Source of the DNA: Campylobacterales bacterium
GTDB taxonomy: Bacteria; Campylobacterota; Campylobacteria; Campylobacterales; Sulfurimonadaceae
Length of the DNA stretch: 64,000 bases
Assembly (NCBI GenBank): GCA_014859655.1
Contig: JACUTT010000003.1
Coordinates: forward strand, 20,766-84,765
Reading direction: 5' to 3'
The notes below the pieces were generated by a model, which was not told where the DNA came from, did no database searches, and was given only the letters and a program-made list of their open reading frames with translations. Shown here piece after piece: positions 32,801 to 41,400 of the stretch; within the stretch, counting starts at the first letter, position 1; each line of letters starts with the position of its first letter. Made by a program: the position numbers and the translations under genes.

Positions 32801-33098
32801 GGAGTGTTTTGTCAAAGTCTTGCCAGTCGGCGCGCGTGACATCATCGCTCGCGTTCATAAAGGCAAGTCCGGCATGGAGGGTGTACTCATAGTTGTGCAG
32901 GCGCATTTCTATACGGCTTTTTGCCTCGGCGACCTTTGTTTTGAAAAGCTGCTGCTCCTGCTGCTGATAGTGCTTTTCGGCAATCTTCCACAGACTGTAA
33001 GTCATCGCAAGCATGAGCAGCAGTATGATATAGGGTATCCACATGGGCCAAGACAGGTCTCTTTTTGTCTCATGTGTGCCAGGCTTGTCGTGCGTCAT
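29850..33098 (-). CDS. CHASE-domain, multi-PAS histidine kinase
   Basis: 1082 aa; two TM flanking a CHASE-like region (FYPGIQGLGYALMLKP), serial PAS motifs, MIAHQWRQPLATINAI, HGTGLGLYMSKMLIEEHCEG. Confidence 0.9.
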   Translation of the reverse strand: MTHDKPGTHETKRDLSWPMWIPYIILLLMLAMTYSLWKIAEKHYQQQEQQLFKTKVAEAKSRIEMRLHNYEYTLHAGLAFMNASDDVTRADWQDFDKTLHTKHFYPGIQGLGYALMLKPAELKDFEKKMAQEYKGFGFFPAGERSEYSAIVYIEPQDARNKAALGYDMYSEPTRREAMQRARDLGVIAVSGGVKLVQEIDENMQQGILMYAPHYKRGAQTQTLAQRRDALLGYVYSPFRLKDLMAGTLEDFEGVDFELYDVSDAASGNLLYRSFDIAKEHRAHLRASELIVVGGREWRFEFRCAEELHLQHPDNEPLLFALFGLIISLLLFSFLYYLVRSRQKLNTINAELLVSGLWLEALLKSSTEGIHVLNRQGELVAWSRSFLQMLGYSESEAAGRGIMDWSTMHEAEVILGNAGHNVDEQRLINTLYRNTKGESIDVELAIRAIEIRGEHYLYCSSRETTQRKIELNELYLFRELINSSNDMIFILSLEDGEIEFANQAAIDLLGYSFAEMKAMGISGFRRPLDEKAHEGFISHLQELKAKQKMTDYAIVTCKNGREILIEANARALSYEGRGYNIAIVRDISKRKEAEDAILKEKEAVKRYLDIVDVMILVLDKDKNVELINRRGCEIIGYSAEEVIGKNWVEHFIPERFRQQVKVVGSRLLSNEKESVGRFENPVLTKSGEERLIAWRNTFLSDEKGNAIGILTSGDDITERKKTENELLRLSQVVGQNPYPVIITDEKGCIEYVNAAGVEQSGYSKEELLGKNMNIFNSGLHTEELYQELWRTIKEERSVWKGTIVDKMKNGELRDCRSTIFPLFDKKGRIVNFVSFKEDITERKIKDKLFVMQTRQAQMGEILSMIAHQWRQPLATINAISGKIRMREIFQEKEESVLVEDLCKIEEQSLYLSQTISDFRDLFHPDRPKEEIRLRTIIARAADLLDHSIKAYGITLEQDGDEEVRVLTYANEVLQVLITLIRNSIDAFVENEITERRISLTAGRNEAFATISLSDNAGGIKAEALQKIFLPYFTTKAPAHGTGLGLYMSKMLIEEHCEGKIEVEVDGTSGTVFTLSLPLPKEPR

Positions 33099-33132
33099 AA
33101 GATCACTTCCTTTCCTGCTCTTTGCAGTAGTT

Positions 33133-34179
33133 CTAAAAAAATTCTATCTCGCCGGCATCAATCTCTTCGGGACAAATAAGCCCGATGACCTGTTGAATAC
33201 TCAAGGAGGTAGGTTTGTGGATATGATGAATATTTTTCATCGCCATACTCTCGACTGAAAAACGTTTGAGGTAGCCCTCTATATCGTTCCTGATCGCATC
33301 CATCAGAGCAAAAAAGTGTTGCTGGTTCTCGCTGAAGAGATCGCTGACCCTGTGTGTGTCGGCGACGATGACGGAACCGAGTTCTTCCATGCTCTGTGCA
33401 AGCGGATCAAGAAAGGGGGAGTAGAGATACAGCAGAGAGGACATTTTGCGAAAATGCTCACCGATCTTCTCGATATGGCAGAGGTTGCCGTCGCTGCCGA
33501 AACGCGAAAGCGCATCAATGCCGTCTTCCATGATCTCTAGCATCTCATCGCAGTCATTGGGGTGAAAGAGCACCTTGTCCTCCTCCTCCTCGTCACGCTC
33601 AAAATACTCCTTGACAAGAAGGTTCTCCTCGCCCTTGATGCCCTCTTCGAGGAGCAGCTCTATCTGCTGGTGTTTGACCGCCGTGGCATTGGTTTGGGCC
33701 CTGAGCATCCGAATCTGTTTTTCAAGTGTCGCTCTTTGTTCATTCAGGGTCTCAACGAGTTCGAGGTTCACCTTCTGGGCATTGGCATCGCGGCATACGC
33801 TGTAGAGCACCTTGAGCACATTTTCCTGAATGACGGGTTTGAGGATGAAGCTGCTCACCCCGCTTTGGATCAGGTTGATCAAGATGTCGGACTCATTGTG
33901 CGCGGAGATAGCGATGATCTTCTGATCGAGATTGATCTCACGGATATGCTCTATCATCTCTATGCCGTTCATGACAGGCATATTGATGTCGGTAATGACC
34001 AGGTCATAAAAGTGCTCGTTATAGCGCTCCAGACCCTCTTTGCCATTGCTTGCCATGTCGATACGGGAAAAAAACGGCTCAAAGAAAAAAGCCATCTCAC
34101 TGCGCAAAATGGGGTCGTCTTCGACATAGAGCAGATCAAGGGTGTGCGAAAAGGCGTGAATAGATTTTGCCGTTATCAT
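33133..34179 (-). CDS. Response regulator: REC + coiled coil + helical C-terminal module (tail EIEFF)
   Basis: LLYVEDDPIL...[16 protein letters not shown]...LKPV; C-terminal half weakly similar to 15909/17342 products. Confidence 0.85.
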   Translation of the reverse strand: MITAKSIHAFSHTLDLLYVEDDPILRSEMAFFFEPFFSRIDMASNGKEGLERYNEHFYDLVITDINMPVMNGIEMIEHIREINLDQKIIAISAHNESDILINLIQSGVSSFILKPVIQENVLKVLYSVCRDANAQKVNLELVETLNEQRATLEKQIRMLRAQTNATAVKHQQIELLLEEGIKGEENLLVKEYFERDEEEEDKVLFHPNDCDEMLEIMEDGIDALSRFGSDGNLCHIEKIGEHFRKMSSLLYLYSPFLDPLAQSMEELGSVIVADTHRVSDLFSENQQHFFALMDAIRNDIEGYLKRFSVESMAMKNIHHIHKPTSLSIQQVIGLICPEEIDAGEIEFF

Positions 34180-35429
34180 AAGCTTTCTCCTGTAGTATTT
34201 TTAGGCAGGGTGATCTGAAAATTGGCACCCGAAAAGAGCCGGCTGTTGGTCGCTTTGATGCTGCCTTTGAGATGGTTTTCGACGATGTTTTTGCTCATGT
34301 GCAAGCCGATTCCCGTTCCGTTTTTTTCACTTTTCGTAGAGAAGTAGGGCAAAAAGATCTTTTCAATGATATTTTCGTCTATGCCTTTTCCATTGTCAAG
34401 AACGTCGATGTAGATATACTCATCCCCCTGACGCAAAGATATCGACAGTCTCGGATGCGCAATCGCCTTTTCTCTCATCGCATCGCGCGAATTGTTCAAA
34501 AGGTTAATCAGCACCTGCATCAGCTCGCTCTCGTAAGAGGTAATGACGATAGTGCGGTCAAGATTTAAGGCCAGATCTATCTCGTGAAGCTCTTTGTCGG
34601 CCAGAACCATACGGCAGACCCGCTCGATCACTTCTGCGACATTAAAGCGACTTTCGAGTCTGTCCGGGCGGTAAAAATTACGAAAATCGTTAATGGTCTT
34701 AGAGAGGTATCCGGCCGACTCCTCAATCTTCGCAAAGGCACTGTTGAGGTCTTCTTCGAGTTTTTTATAGGGATCGGCAGCACTGAGATAAAGCTCAAGA
34801 CCAAGACGTGTGCGCAAGCCTCCGATAATGGCGGTAATGGCCGAGAGCGGCTGACGCCACTGGTGTGCTATCATCGAGATCATCTCGCCTGTCTGGCTGA
34901 GCTTTTGCTGCTGGATGGAGAGCTGACTGTGAAGCTCCGACTCTTCGTTGATCTCGCCTATCTGCTCGCGCAGAGACTGGGTGTATTTTTCAATATAGGC
35001 ATCGTTGACTATCTCTTGGGCAATACAGCGGGTAATGTTCGAAAAATTTTCGATGCTGACGGGCTTGGCGACAAAGGCAGAAACTCCCGTCTTGATGATG
35101 TCATAAAAAAGGTGGGCCTCATGCGCAGAGGCAAAGAGGATGAACTTTTGCTTATAGTCATAGTTTTTGATGTTTTTTATGAGCTCCGAAGCGCGCATAT
35201 CGCTCAGGTCAAGATCGATATAGACAAGATCAAAGCGGCCGGGCTTGTGCAGATTCAGAGCCTCCTGGGCACTGTTGCACTTCTCCGTATATTTGAAAAA
35301 AGAGCTGATCATTTCGACATAAGAGGGTGTATCTTCGCGCTCCTTGAACACTACAAGCACACTCAGCTCTTTGCAGATATCACGTAAAAGTGTGATGTCA
35401 CCCTCAGATGGATCTGTAAATCGTTTCAC
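34176..35429 (-). CDS. REC-histidine kinase (REC acidic pocket degenerate)
   Basis: LSVLVVFKERE in place of the VDD motif; DLVYIDLDLSDMRASE; VAKPVS; MIAHQWRQPLSAITAI; NGTGIGLHMSKNI. Confidence 0.88.
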   Translation of the reverse strand: MKRFTDPSEGDITLLRDICKELSVLVVFKEREDTPSYVEMISSFFKYTEKCNSAQEALNLHKPGRFDLVYIDLDLSDMRASELIKNIKNYDYKQKFILFASAHEAHLFYDIIKTGVSAFVAKPVSIENFSNITRCIAQEIVNDAYIEKYTQSLREQIGEINEESELHSQLSIQQQKLSQTGEMISMIAHQWRQPLSAITAIIGGLRTRLGLELYLSAADPYKKLEEDLNSAFAKIEESAGYLSKTINDFRNFYRPDRLESRFNVAEVIERVCRMVLADKELHEIDLALNLDRTIVITSYESELMQVLINLLNNSRDAMREKAIAHPRLSISLRQGDEYIYIDVLDNGKGIDENIIEKIFLPYFSTKSEKNGTGIGLHMSKNIVENHLKGSIKATNSRLFSGANFQITLPKNTTGESL

Positions 35430-35529
35430 GCTTGAACCTTCCTTTCTATCACAATAGTTTGATGATATTATTAAATCTTTTTGCGCACGAGAGCCGATTG
35501 AGAGCTCGCGGCAGAGTTGCTACAAATTG

Positions 35530-36300
35530 TTACACTACGGCATCCGGAAGTCTGCGTGTTATGGCCGCAAGCTCTGCTTTTATGGCCGCGTTGTACTCAG
35601 CGTAGGCAAAGGTCTCATCCTTGAATTCTGCGGCAAACTCAAGGAGTTTTGCCATTTCATAGAGGCGCATAAACTGCATATTTCCCGCGCTGCCTTTGAT
35701 GGTGTGTGCAGCGTGCTCTATCTCGGTGTAGTTTTTTTCTGCTATAGCCGCTTCGAGCTTTTCGCACAACTGTTGTGATTCGCCAAGAAAACTCTGCATC
35801 AGACGCGGTATATGCCTGGCATTTATGCCCATACTCACAGCAAGCTGCTCAAAGTCGAGCACCTCAGCTTTCGCAACAAGACTCTGCTCGGCAGCCTCGG
35901 CTGTTTTCTGGCTCTTTTTTCGCACCCTGCATTTTGCGATCTCGGGGGCTACAAAATGGTTAAAGAGTTTGGCGTTAATGGGTTTTTTGATAAAGCGTTT
36001 TGCTCCGATACCCTTCATCCTGTCGATGTCGCGAAAATTCTCGTAGGCACTGACGACAAAAAGTGTTGAAACAAAACGGCGGGAGACGGCAAGGAGCTTT
36101 TGAACAAAGGCAAAACCGTCCATCCCCGGCATCTGGATATCACTGATGATGATGTCTGCACCGTTTTGTTCTATAAAATCGAGTGCGCCCTGGCCATCGT
36201 TAAAGAGAAACATCTCCTCTTCCTTTACGCCCAGCTCCTCAAGAAGGGCCTCCATGGTCAACAATACGGTTGTGGAGTCATCTAAAACTACTATCTTCAT
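35530..36300 (-). CDS. REC-HPt phosphotransfer protein
   Basis: VVLDDSTTVLLTM...DIIISDIQMPGMDGFA...KKPIN; HPt AAHTIKGSAGNMQF. Confidence 0.9.
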   Translation of the reverse strand: MKIVVLDDSTTVLLTMEALLEELGVKEEEMFLFNDGQGALDFIEQNGADIIISDIQMPGMDGFAFVQKLLAVSRRFVSTLFVVSAYENFRDIDRMKGIGAKRFIKKPINAKLFNHFVAPEIAKCRVRKKSQKTAEAAEQSLVAKAEVLDFEQLAVSMGINARHIPRLMQSFLGESQQLCEKLEAAIAEKNYTEIEHAAHTIKGSAGNMQFMRLYEMAKLLEFAAEFKDETFAYAEYNAAIKAELAAITRRLPDAVV

Positions 36301-36320
36301 CTCGCTGTCTTTCCTTAAGG

Positions 36321-38486
36321 TTAAATTTTAGACTGTTGATACTGCAGGATAAATTTTTCCATCTCTTCTGCAGGCATGGGCCTTGCATAGAAATAGCCCT
36401 GCATATTGTGACAGCCCTTTTGAAGCAGGAACTCTTCTTGCTGCGCTGTTTCTACGCCCTCGGCGATGACATCAAACCTCATGGCTCTTGCGAGGGAGAT
36501 GATGGATTCTACAATGGCCTCGTTGTTATTGTTGCCGGGCACTTCACATATAAAAGACTGATCAATCTTGAGCTTGTGCACGGGCAGTTTTGTCAGATAA
36601 GAGAGTGAGGAGTAGCCTGTTCCGAAGTCGTCGACCGAGAGACGAATCCCCAGCTCTTTGATCTCATGAAGCATCGTGATTGCCGCGCGCGGGTGCTTCA
36701 TCGTGTAGCCTTCGGTGATCTCAAGCTCTATCCATTCGCTCCGGCAGCCGATGGCAGACATCGTGTTTTTCATGTTTTCTACAAAATCTTCTCTTTGGAG
36801 TTCAATGGCGGACATGTTGATGGCCATACGCCCGGGTCCGTACCCCTTGGCATGCCACTGTGTGATCTGTCTGCAGGCCTCTTCAAAGACATAATTGCCG
36901 ATATGATGGATAAGGCCGCAGGCTTCGGCAACCGGAATAAAATCAGCCGGAGAGATGAACTTGCCTTCGGAGTTTTTCCATCGTATCAGGGCTTCCATTC
37001 CCAAGAAGCTCTTCGTTTGGGCATCGATCTGTGCTTGATAATAGACCATAAACTCTTTGTTTTCAAGGGCATGATGGATATTTTTGGACATCAGCATTCC
37101 GGACAAGGTCTTTTCCGTCATCGCTGTGGTATAAAAACTGTAGGTACTGCGCCCCTCGTCTTTTGCGGTGTACATCGCGGTGTCTGCGTTTCGGATCAGG
37201 GTTTCGGGGCTGTTTCCGTCATCGGGGAAGATGCTGATGCCTGCACTGAGGCTCAGGTGCAGGGTGTGCTCTTTGACTTCAAAGGGTATTTGCATGCAAA
37301 AAATAAGTTTTTCCACCACCTCTGCGACTTCGCCTGCCTCAGCAATATTTTCAAGCAGCAGAAGAAACTCGTCGCCTCCAAAACGCGCAAGGGTATCGCC
37401 CTGTCTGAGTTGCTCTTTGAGGCGTTCGGCCAGAAGCTTGATGACCAGGTCTCCGACCTCGTGTCCGAGGGAGTCATTTATCTCCTTAAAACGGTCCAGA
37501 TCGATAAAAACAACTGCGGCCCTGCTTGCGTTGCGCGAGGATTTTTTAAGTGCCTGCGAAAGCCTGTCAAGAAAAAGCACCCGGTTTGGCAGCCCGGTGA
37601 GCGTATCGTAATTGGCCTGGTAAACAAGGGCCTCTTTGGCTTTTTCTATCGCAAGCGCGGCCTCTTTTTGTGCGGTGATATCGCTGTAGGTGCCCAGTAC
37701 CCCGACGATCTCGTTTTTTTCATTTCTCAGGGGTGTTTTGGAGGTGTTCAGCCAGCGTGTTTTACCATTAAGATGGGGCTGCAACTCTTCGTAATTGATC
37801 TTTTCGCTCCCCGCCTGCATTACCTCGCGGTCGTCGTCGATATAAGCCTGTGCCTTGTCCTCCCAGGAGAGTTCAAAATCATTTTTTCCCAGAAGGGCAT
37901 CTTGCGTATCGAAGCCTGCATCTTTGGCAAAAAGCGTGTTGCAGCCAAGATATCGCGAATCAACGTCTTTCCAAAATATGCGCACAGGAACGGTGTCGAT
38001 AATATTGCGCAGCAGCTCCCGGCTCTCCGCGAGGTGCGCCTTGGTCTCATCGGCGTGCAAGGAGGCTTTTTTCTTATAGTTGACCTGAATCGCGGCCGAC
38101 AAAAGGGCTTCGGAGAGCTCCTTGAGGTTCGAGGGCTTTTGCACAAACTTGTACACGCCTATCTCGATAAGCTCCATCAAGTAGGCTGACTCTTCGTGGG
38201 CCGAAAGGACGATGATGCTCTGCTCGGGGTTAAGCAGACGGATCTGGCGAGACATCTCCCGTCCGTTCATAACCGGCATCATAAGGTCCGTCAGGACGAT
38301 ATCGAAATCTGACTTTTCATACAGCGCCAGTCCTTCCTGGCCATTGTAGGCAACACTAACCGAGGCGAAAAACTCGCGAAGTGTCATCACCATCGCTTCA
38401 GAAAGGTCTCTCTCGTCTTCGACATAGAGCAAAGAGAGGCTTTGGCACTCTTTGTAGAGTGTCCGGGTGAGTTCTTTGTTAAGCAT
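36321..38486 (-). CDS. REC-PAS-GGDEF-EAL bifunctional-type c-di-GMP protein
   Basis: DIVLTDLMMPVMNGRE; RQGDTLARFGGDEF; GMEALIRW; SVDDFGTGYSSLSYL. Confidence 0.94.
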   Translation of the reverse strand: MLNKELTRTLYKECQSLSLLYVEDERDLSEAMVMTLREFFASVSVAYNGQEGLALYEKSDFDIVLTDLMMPVMNGREMSRQIRLLNPEQSIIVLSAHEESAYLMELIEIGVYKFVQKPSNLKELSEALLSAAIQVNYKKKASLHADETKAHLAESRELLRNIIDTVPVRIFWKDVDSRYLGCNTLFAKDAGFDTQDALLGKNDFELSWEDKAQAYIDDDREVMQAGSEKINYEELQPHLNGKTRWLNTSKTPLRNEKNEIVGVLGTYSDITAQKEAALAIEKAKEALVYQANYDTLTGLPNRVLFLDRLSQALKKSSRNASRAAVVFIDLDRFKEINDSLGHEVGDLVIKLLAERLKEQLRQGDTLARFGGDEFLLLLENIAEAGEVAEVVEKLIFCMQIPFEVKEHTLHLSLSAGISIFPDDGNSPETLIRNADTAMYTAKDEGRSTYSFYTTAMTEKTLSGMLMSKNIHHALENKEFMVYYQAQIDAQTKSFLGMEALIRWKNSEGKFISPADFIPVAEACGLIHHIGNYVFEEACRQITQWHAKGYGPGRMAINMSAIELQREDFVENMKNTMSAIGCRSEWIELEITEGYTMKHPRAAITMLHEIKELGIRLSVDDFGTGYSSLSYLTKLPVHKLKIDQSFICEVPGNNNNEAIVESIISLARAMRFDVIAEGVETAQQEEFLLQKGCHNMQGYFYARPMPAEEMEKFILQYQQSKI

Positions 38487-41400
38487 TTTTATCCTTTAGC
38501 GGGATGCACACGGTAAATTTTGCACCCTTGTCGGTATTGACCACGCGGATGCTCCCGTGGCAATGTTCTTCGATAATCGTTTTGCTCATGTACAGTCCCA
38601 ATCCTGTTCCGTTTTGTTTATTTTTTGTAGAGACATAGGGCAAAAACAGAGTCTCCATCACCTCTTCTGTGATACCCATAGCATTGTCTTCAACCGTAAT
38701 AACAGCATAATCATCCTGCTCATCGGTCACAATGTCGATCTGAGGCTTTTTGATACCCCGCTCTACCAGAGCATCTTTGGCATTGCTGATGAGATTGAGA
38801 AAGACCTGTTCGACTTCGCGCTCAAAGGTCACAAAGCTGCTGTCAGCCCGATACTCGAACGTGACTTCAATACTGCTTTGCTTAAGCATGTGCCTGGCGA
38901 GAGAAAATGATTTTGAGATGATTGTCGAGCTTTTGCTAAGGGTTGGCTCCTTGTCGGGCTTGAAAAAGTCCCTGAAATCGCTGATGGTTTTCGAGAGGTG
39001 CATGACCTGAGACTCGATGTCGTCATAGCTTAGGACCATCTCCTCCATGCTGGCTTTTTCGAGTATCATTTTCATGCGCTCTTTGTTGATGAGGGCCATG
39101 ATGATTGAGAGGGGCTGGCGCCACTGGTGCGCTATCATACTGACCATCTCACCCATCTGTGCCTGTCGGGACTGCATCAAGAAGAGCTTGTCTTTGATGT
39201 TGCGCTCGGTCGCGTCCTCCTGGATGGTAACAAAGCTTGTAATCGCATTGCTGCTGTCAAAAAGCGGGAAAATAGTCGACGAACAATCCCGCAAAGAGCC
39301 GTCTTTCATCTTGTTAATGAGCATCCCGCGCCAAATGCTCTTTTGCTCTTTTATGGTGGACCACATCTCCTGATAGAAGGCACTCGAATGTGACTGCGAG
39401 CGGAAAATATTCATTTTATTGCCCATGAGCTCCTCGTGGCTATAGCCGGTAGCCCTTATAGCCTCGGCATTGGCGTACTCGATATGCCCCATGGTGTCGG
39501 TTATAAAGGTGCTAAAAGGATTTTGATCGACAAGCTGAGAGAGGCGCAGGATAAGCTCTTCAGACTCACGCCTCTGGGTAATGTCCGTGATGGTGCCGGA
39601 CATTTTTTTGACATCCCCGTCGAGGTAGGCTTTTGCACGCTGACGCACCAGCTTCTGCTCGCCCTTTGCTGTGATGATACGGTGGGTGACATCATAATTG
39701 CCCCGAGGGTCTGCAAAGGCCTTTTCGATGCTCTTTTCGATATAGTCAAGATCCTCGGGATAGAGATGGCTTACAAACCAGGCCATATCAACCGTTTCGC
39801 TAAAAGGCTCCATATCGTAGATCTTGTAGGTCTCTGCGGACCAGATGACCCTTTGACTCGCATATTCAAATTCCCAGCTTCCGATGTGCGCAATCTCCTG
39901 GGCCTTGTCCAGATTCTTTTTGCTCTGCTGCAGTGTTTCTATGAGGGCGGTGTTGGAGTAGACAATGGCCGCCTGCGTCACAAGAAGTTCCAAAACAGTC
40001 ATCTTCTCCTCGCTAAACGGAGTATTGAGTTCTTTGTTCTCAAGGTAGAGCAAGGCACTTACACTGCCTTCGATGCGAATTGGAATAACCAGCGATGAGG
40101 CCGGCTTGTGGGTCTTGATATACGCGTCGCTTCTGAAGTCGCCTTTGTCTGCCGGATCTTTGATGCTGAGCGCTTGTGCCGTGTTGATCGCATAGGCGAT
40201 GAGGGTACGCGGGAGCATGTCAGTCTCTTCAATCCGCGTACTTTGCAGCCGGACTATGGCACTTGCGAAGTCGATGTCGGCCTTGATGAAAAACTCGCCC
40301 TCCTCTTTGAGTATCAGCACGGCCTTGCTGGCGGTGGCATTTTCCATGATGGTCTGCATCAGCGTACCAAGGAGCTCTTTTTTGTCCTTGGTATATGCGA
40401 TCGTCGTAAACGACTTGAGAACATGGTACACATCCGAACACTTTAAAAGCTTTTCTGCGGTCTCGACCGGAAAGAGCGGAGTCTGCGCAGGCGACAGGTT
40501 CGATGTTTTCAGATGAGACAGAACCGCCTGAGCGCCCCACTGCTCAAGGCCCAAGGAAGCCTTATTAAGATATGAATGGCTAAGATCGTTCAGTCCAAGG
40601 CGCTTAAAAAAACGGCTTGCGCACAGCGCGCCAAGCGCAATAAAAAAATTGTTTTGTCGCTTGTAGGCCTCACTGAGACTGGCGTCGTAGGCCTTGGCGG
40701 TGTCCCACTGCGAGGCCGTATTTTTCATCGTTTCGGCTTTGAGCAGCAACTTTTTAAACCTGAAAACAGCAGGAGCAGCTGCGCTATAGTGTCCGTACTC
40801 CTCAAGATCCAGACGCAGCAGCGCCTCTTCCTCTTCGCTTCGCGCTGTCTCTTTGCCCAAAAGAAGCAGCGCCCGGACAAAGTGCAGACGGATTTTGGGG
40901 AACATGATGACAGCATTGTCCGTACTGTGCACATGCTTTTGCAAATACTCCAGCCCCTCATCTATACGGCCGCACAGGAGTGCGTGCTGTGCTTTAATAA
41001 TGGCGTACCAGGCGAGCGCAGGGTAAAAATTCTCCTCTTTCCAGATCCTTACGAAGACATTTTCGTCTGCGGCCGTTGCAGAAGAGATGCCCTGAAGCGC
41101 ATTAAGATCATCGCGCAGAACATTAAGGACGGCGATCATTTTTGCGTCACCCGATGCACGTATAAAACTGCTCTCGTGAGAAATATTTTTCTGCAACTGA
41201 TGGATGTTTGTTCCGGAAAAAAAATCGCTCAAGTGCATCAAAAAATTTGCCCAGGTGCCAAAGACTATATTGCCGTTGCACTTGCTCTGGCGAAGGCTTT
41301 TGGCATACAGTGCCACATTTGAAGCCCAGGGGTTGGTATAGGGATTGATAAAATTGGCAACAAAGTTGTGCACCTTGGGGAGCATTTCCAGGTCATCGAG

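Noticed and set aside
29937-33179. Long plus-strand ORFs (29937-31007, 31128-32015, 32424-33179)
   Set aside because: Antisense to the CHASE/PAS histidine kinase; no independent coding evidence.
36666-38189. 507-aa plus-strand ORF
   Set aside because: Fully antisense to the REC-PAS-GGDEF-EAL gene, which has intact diagnostic motifs; sequence lacks recognisable domains and is a by-product of high-GC third positions.
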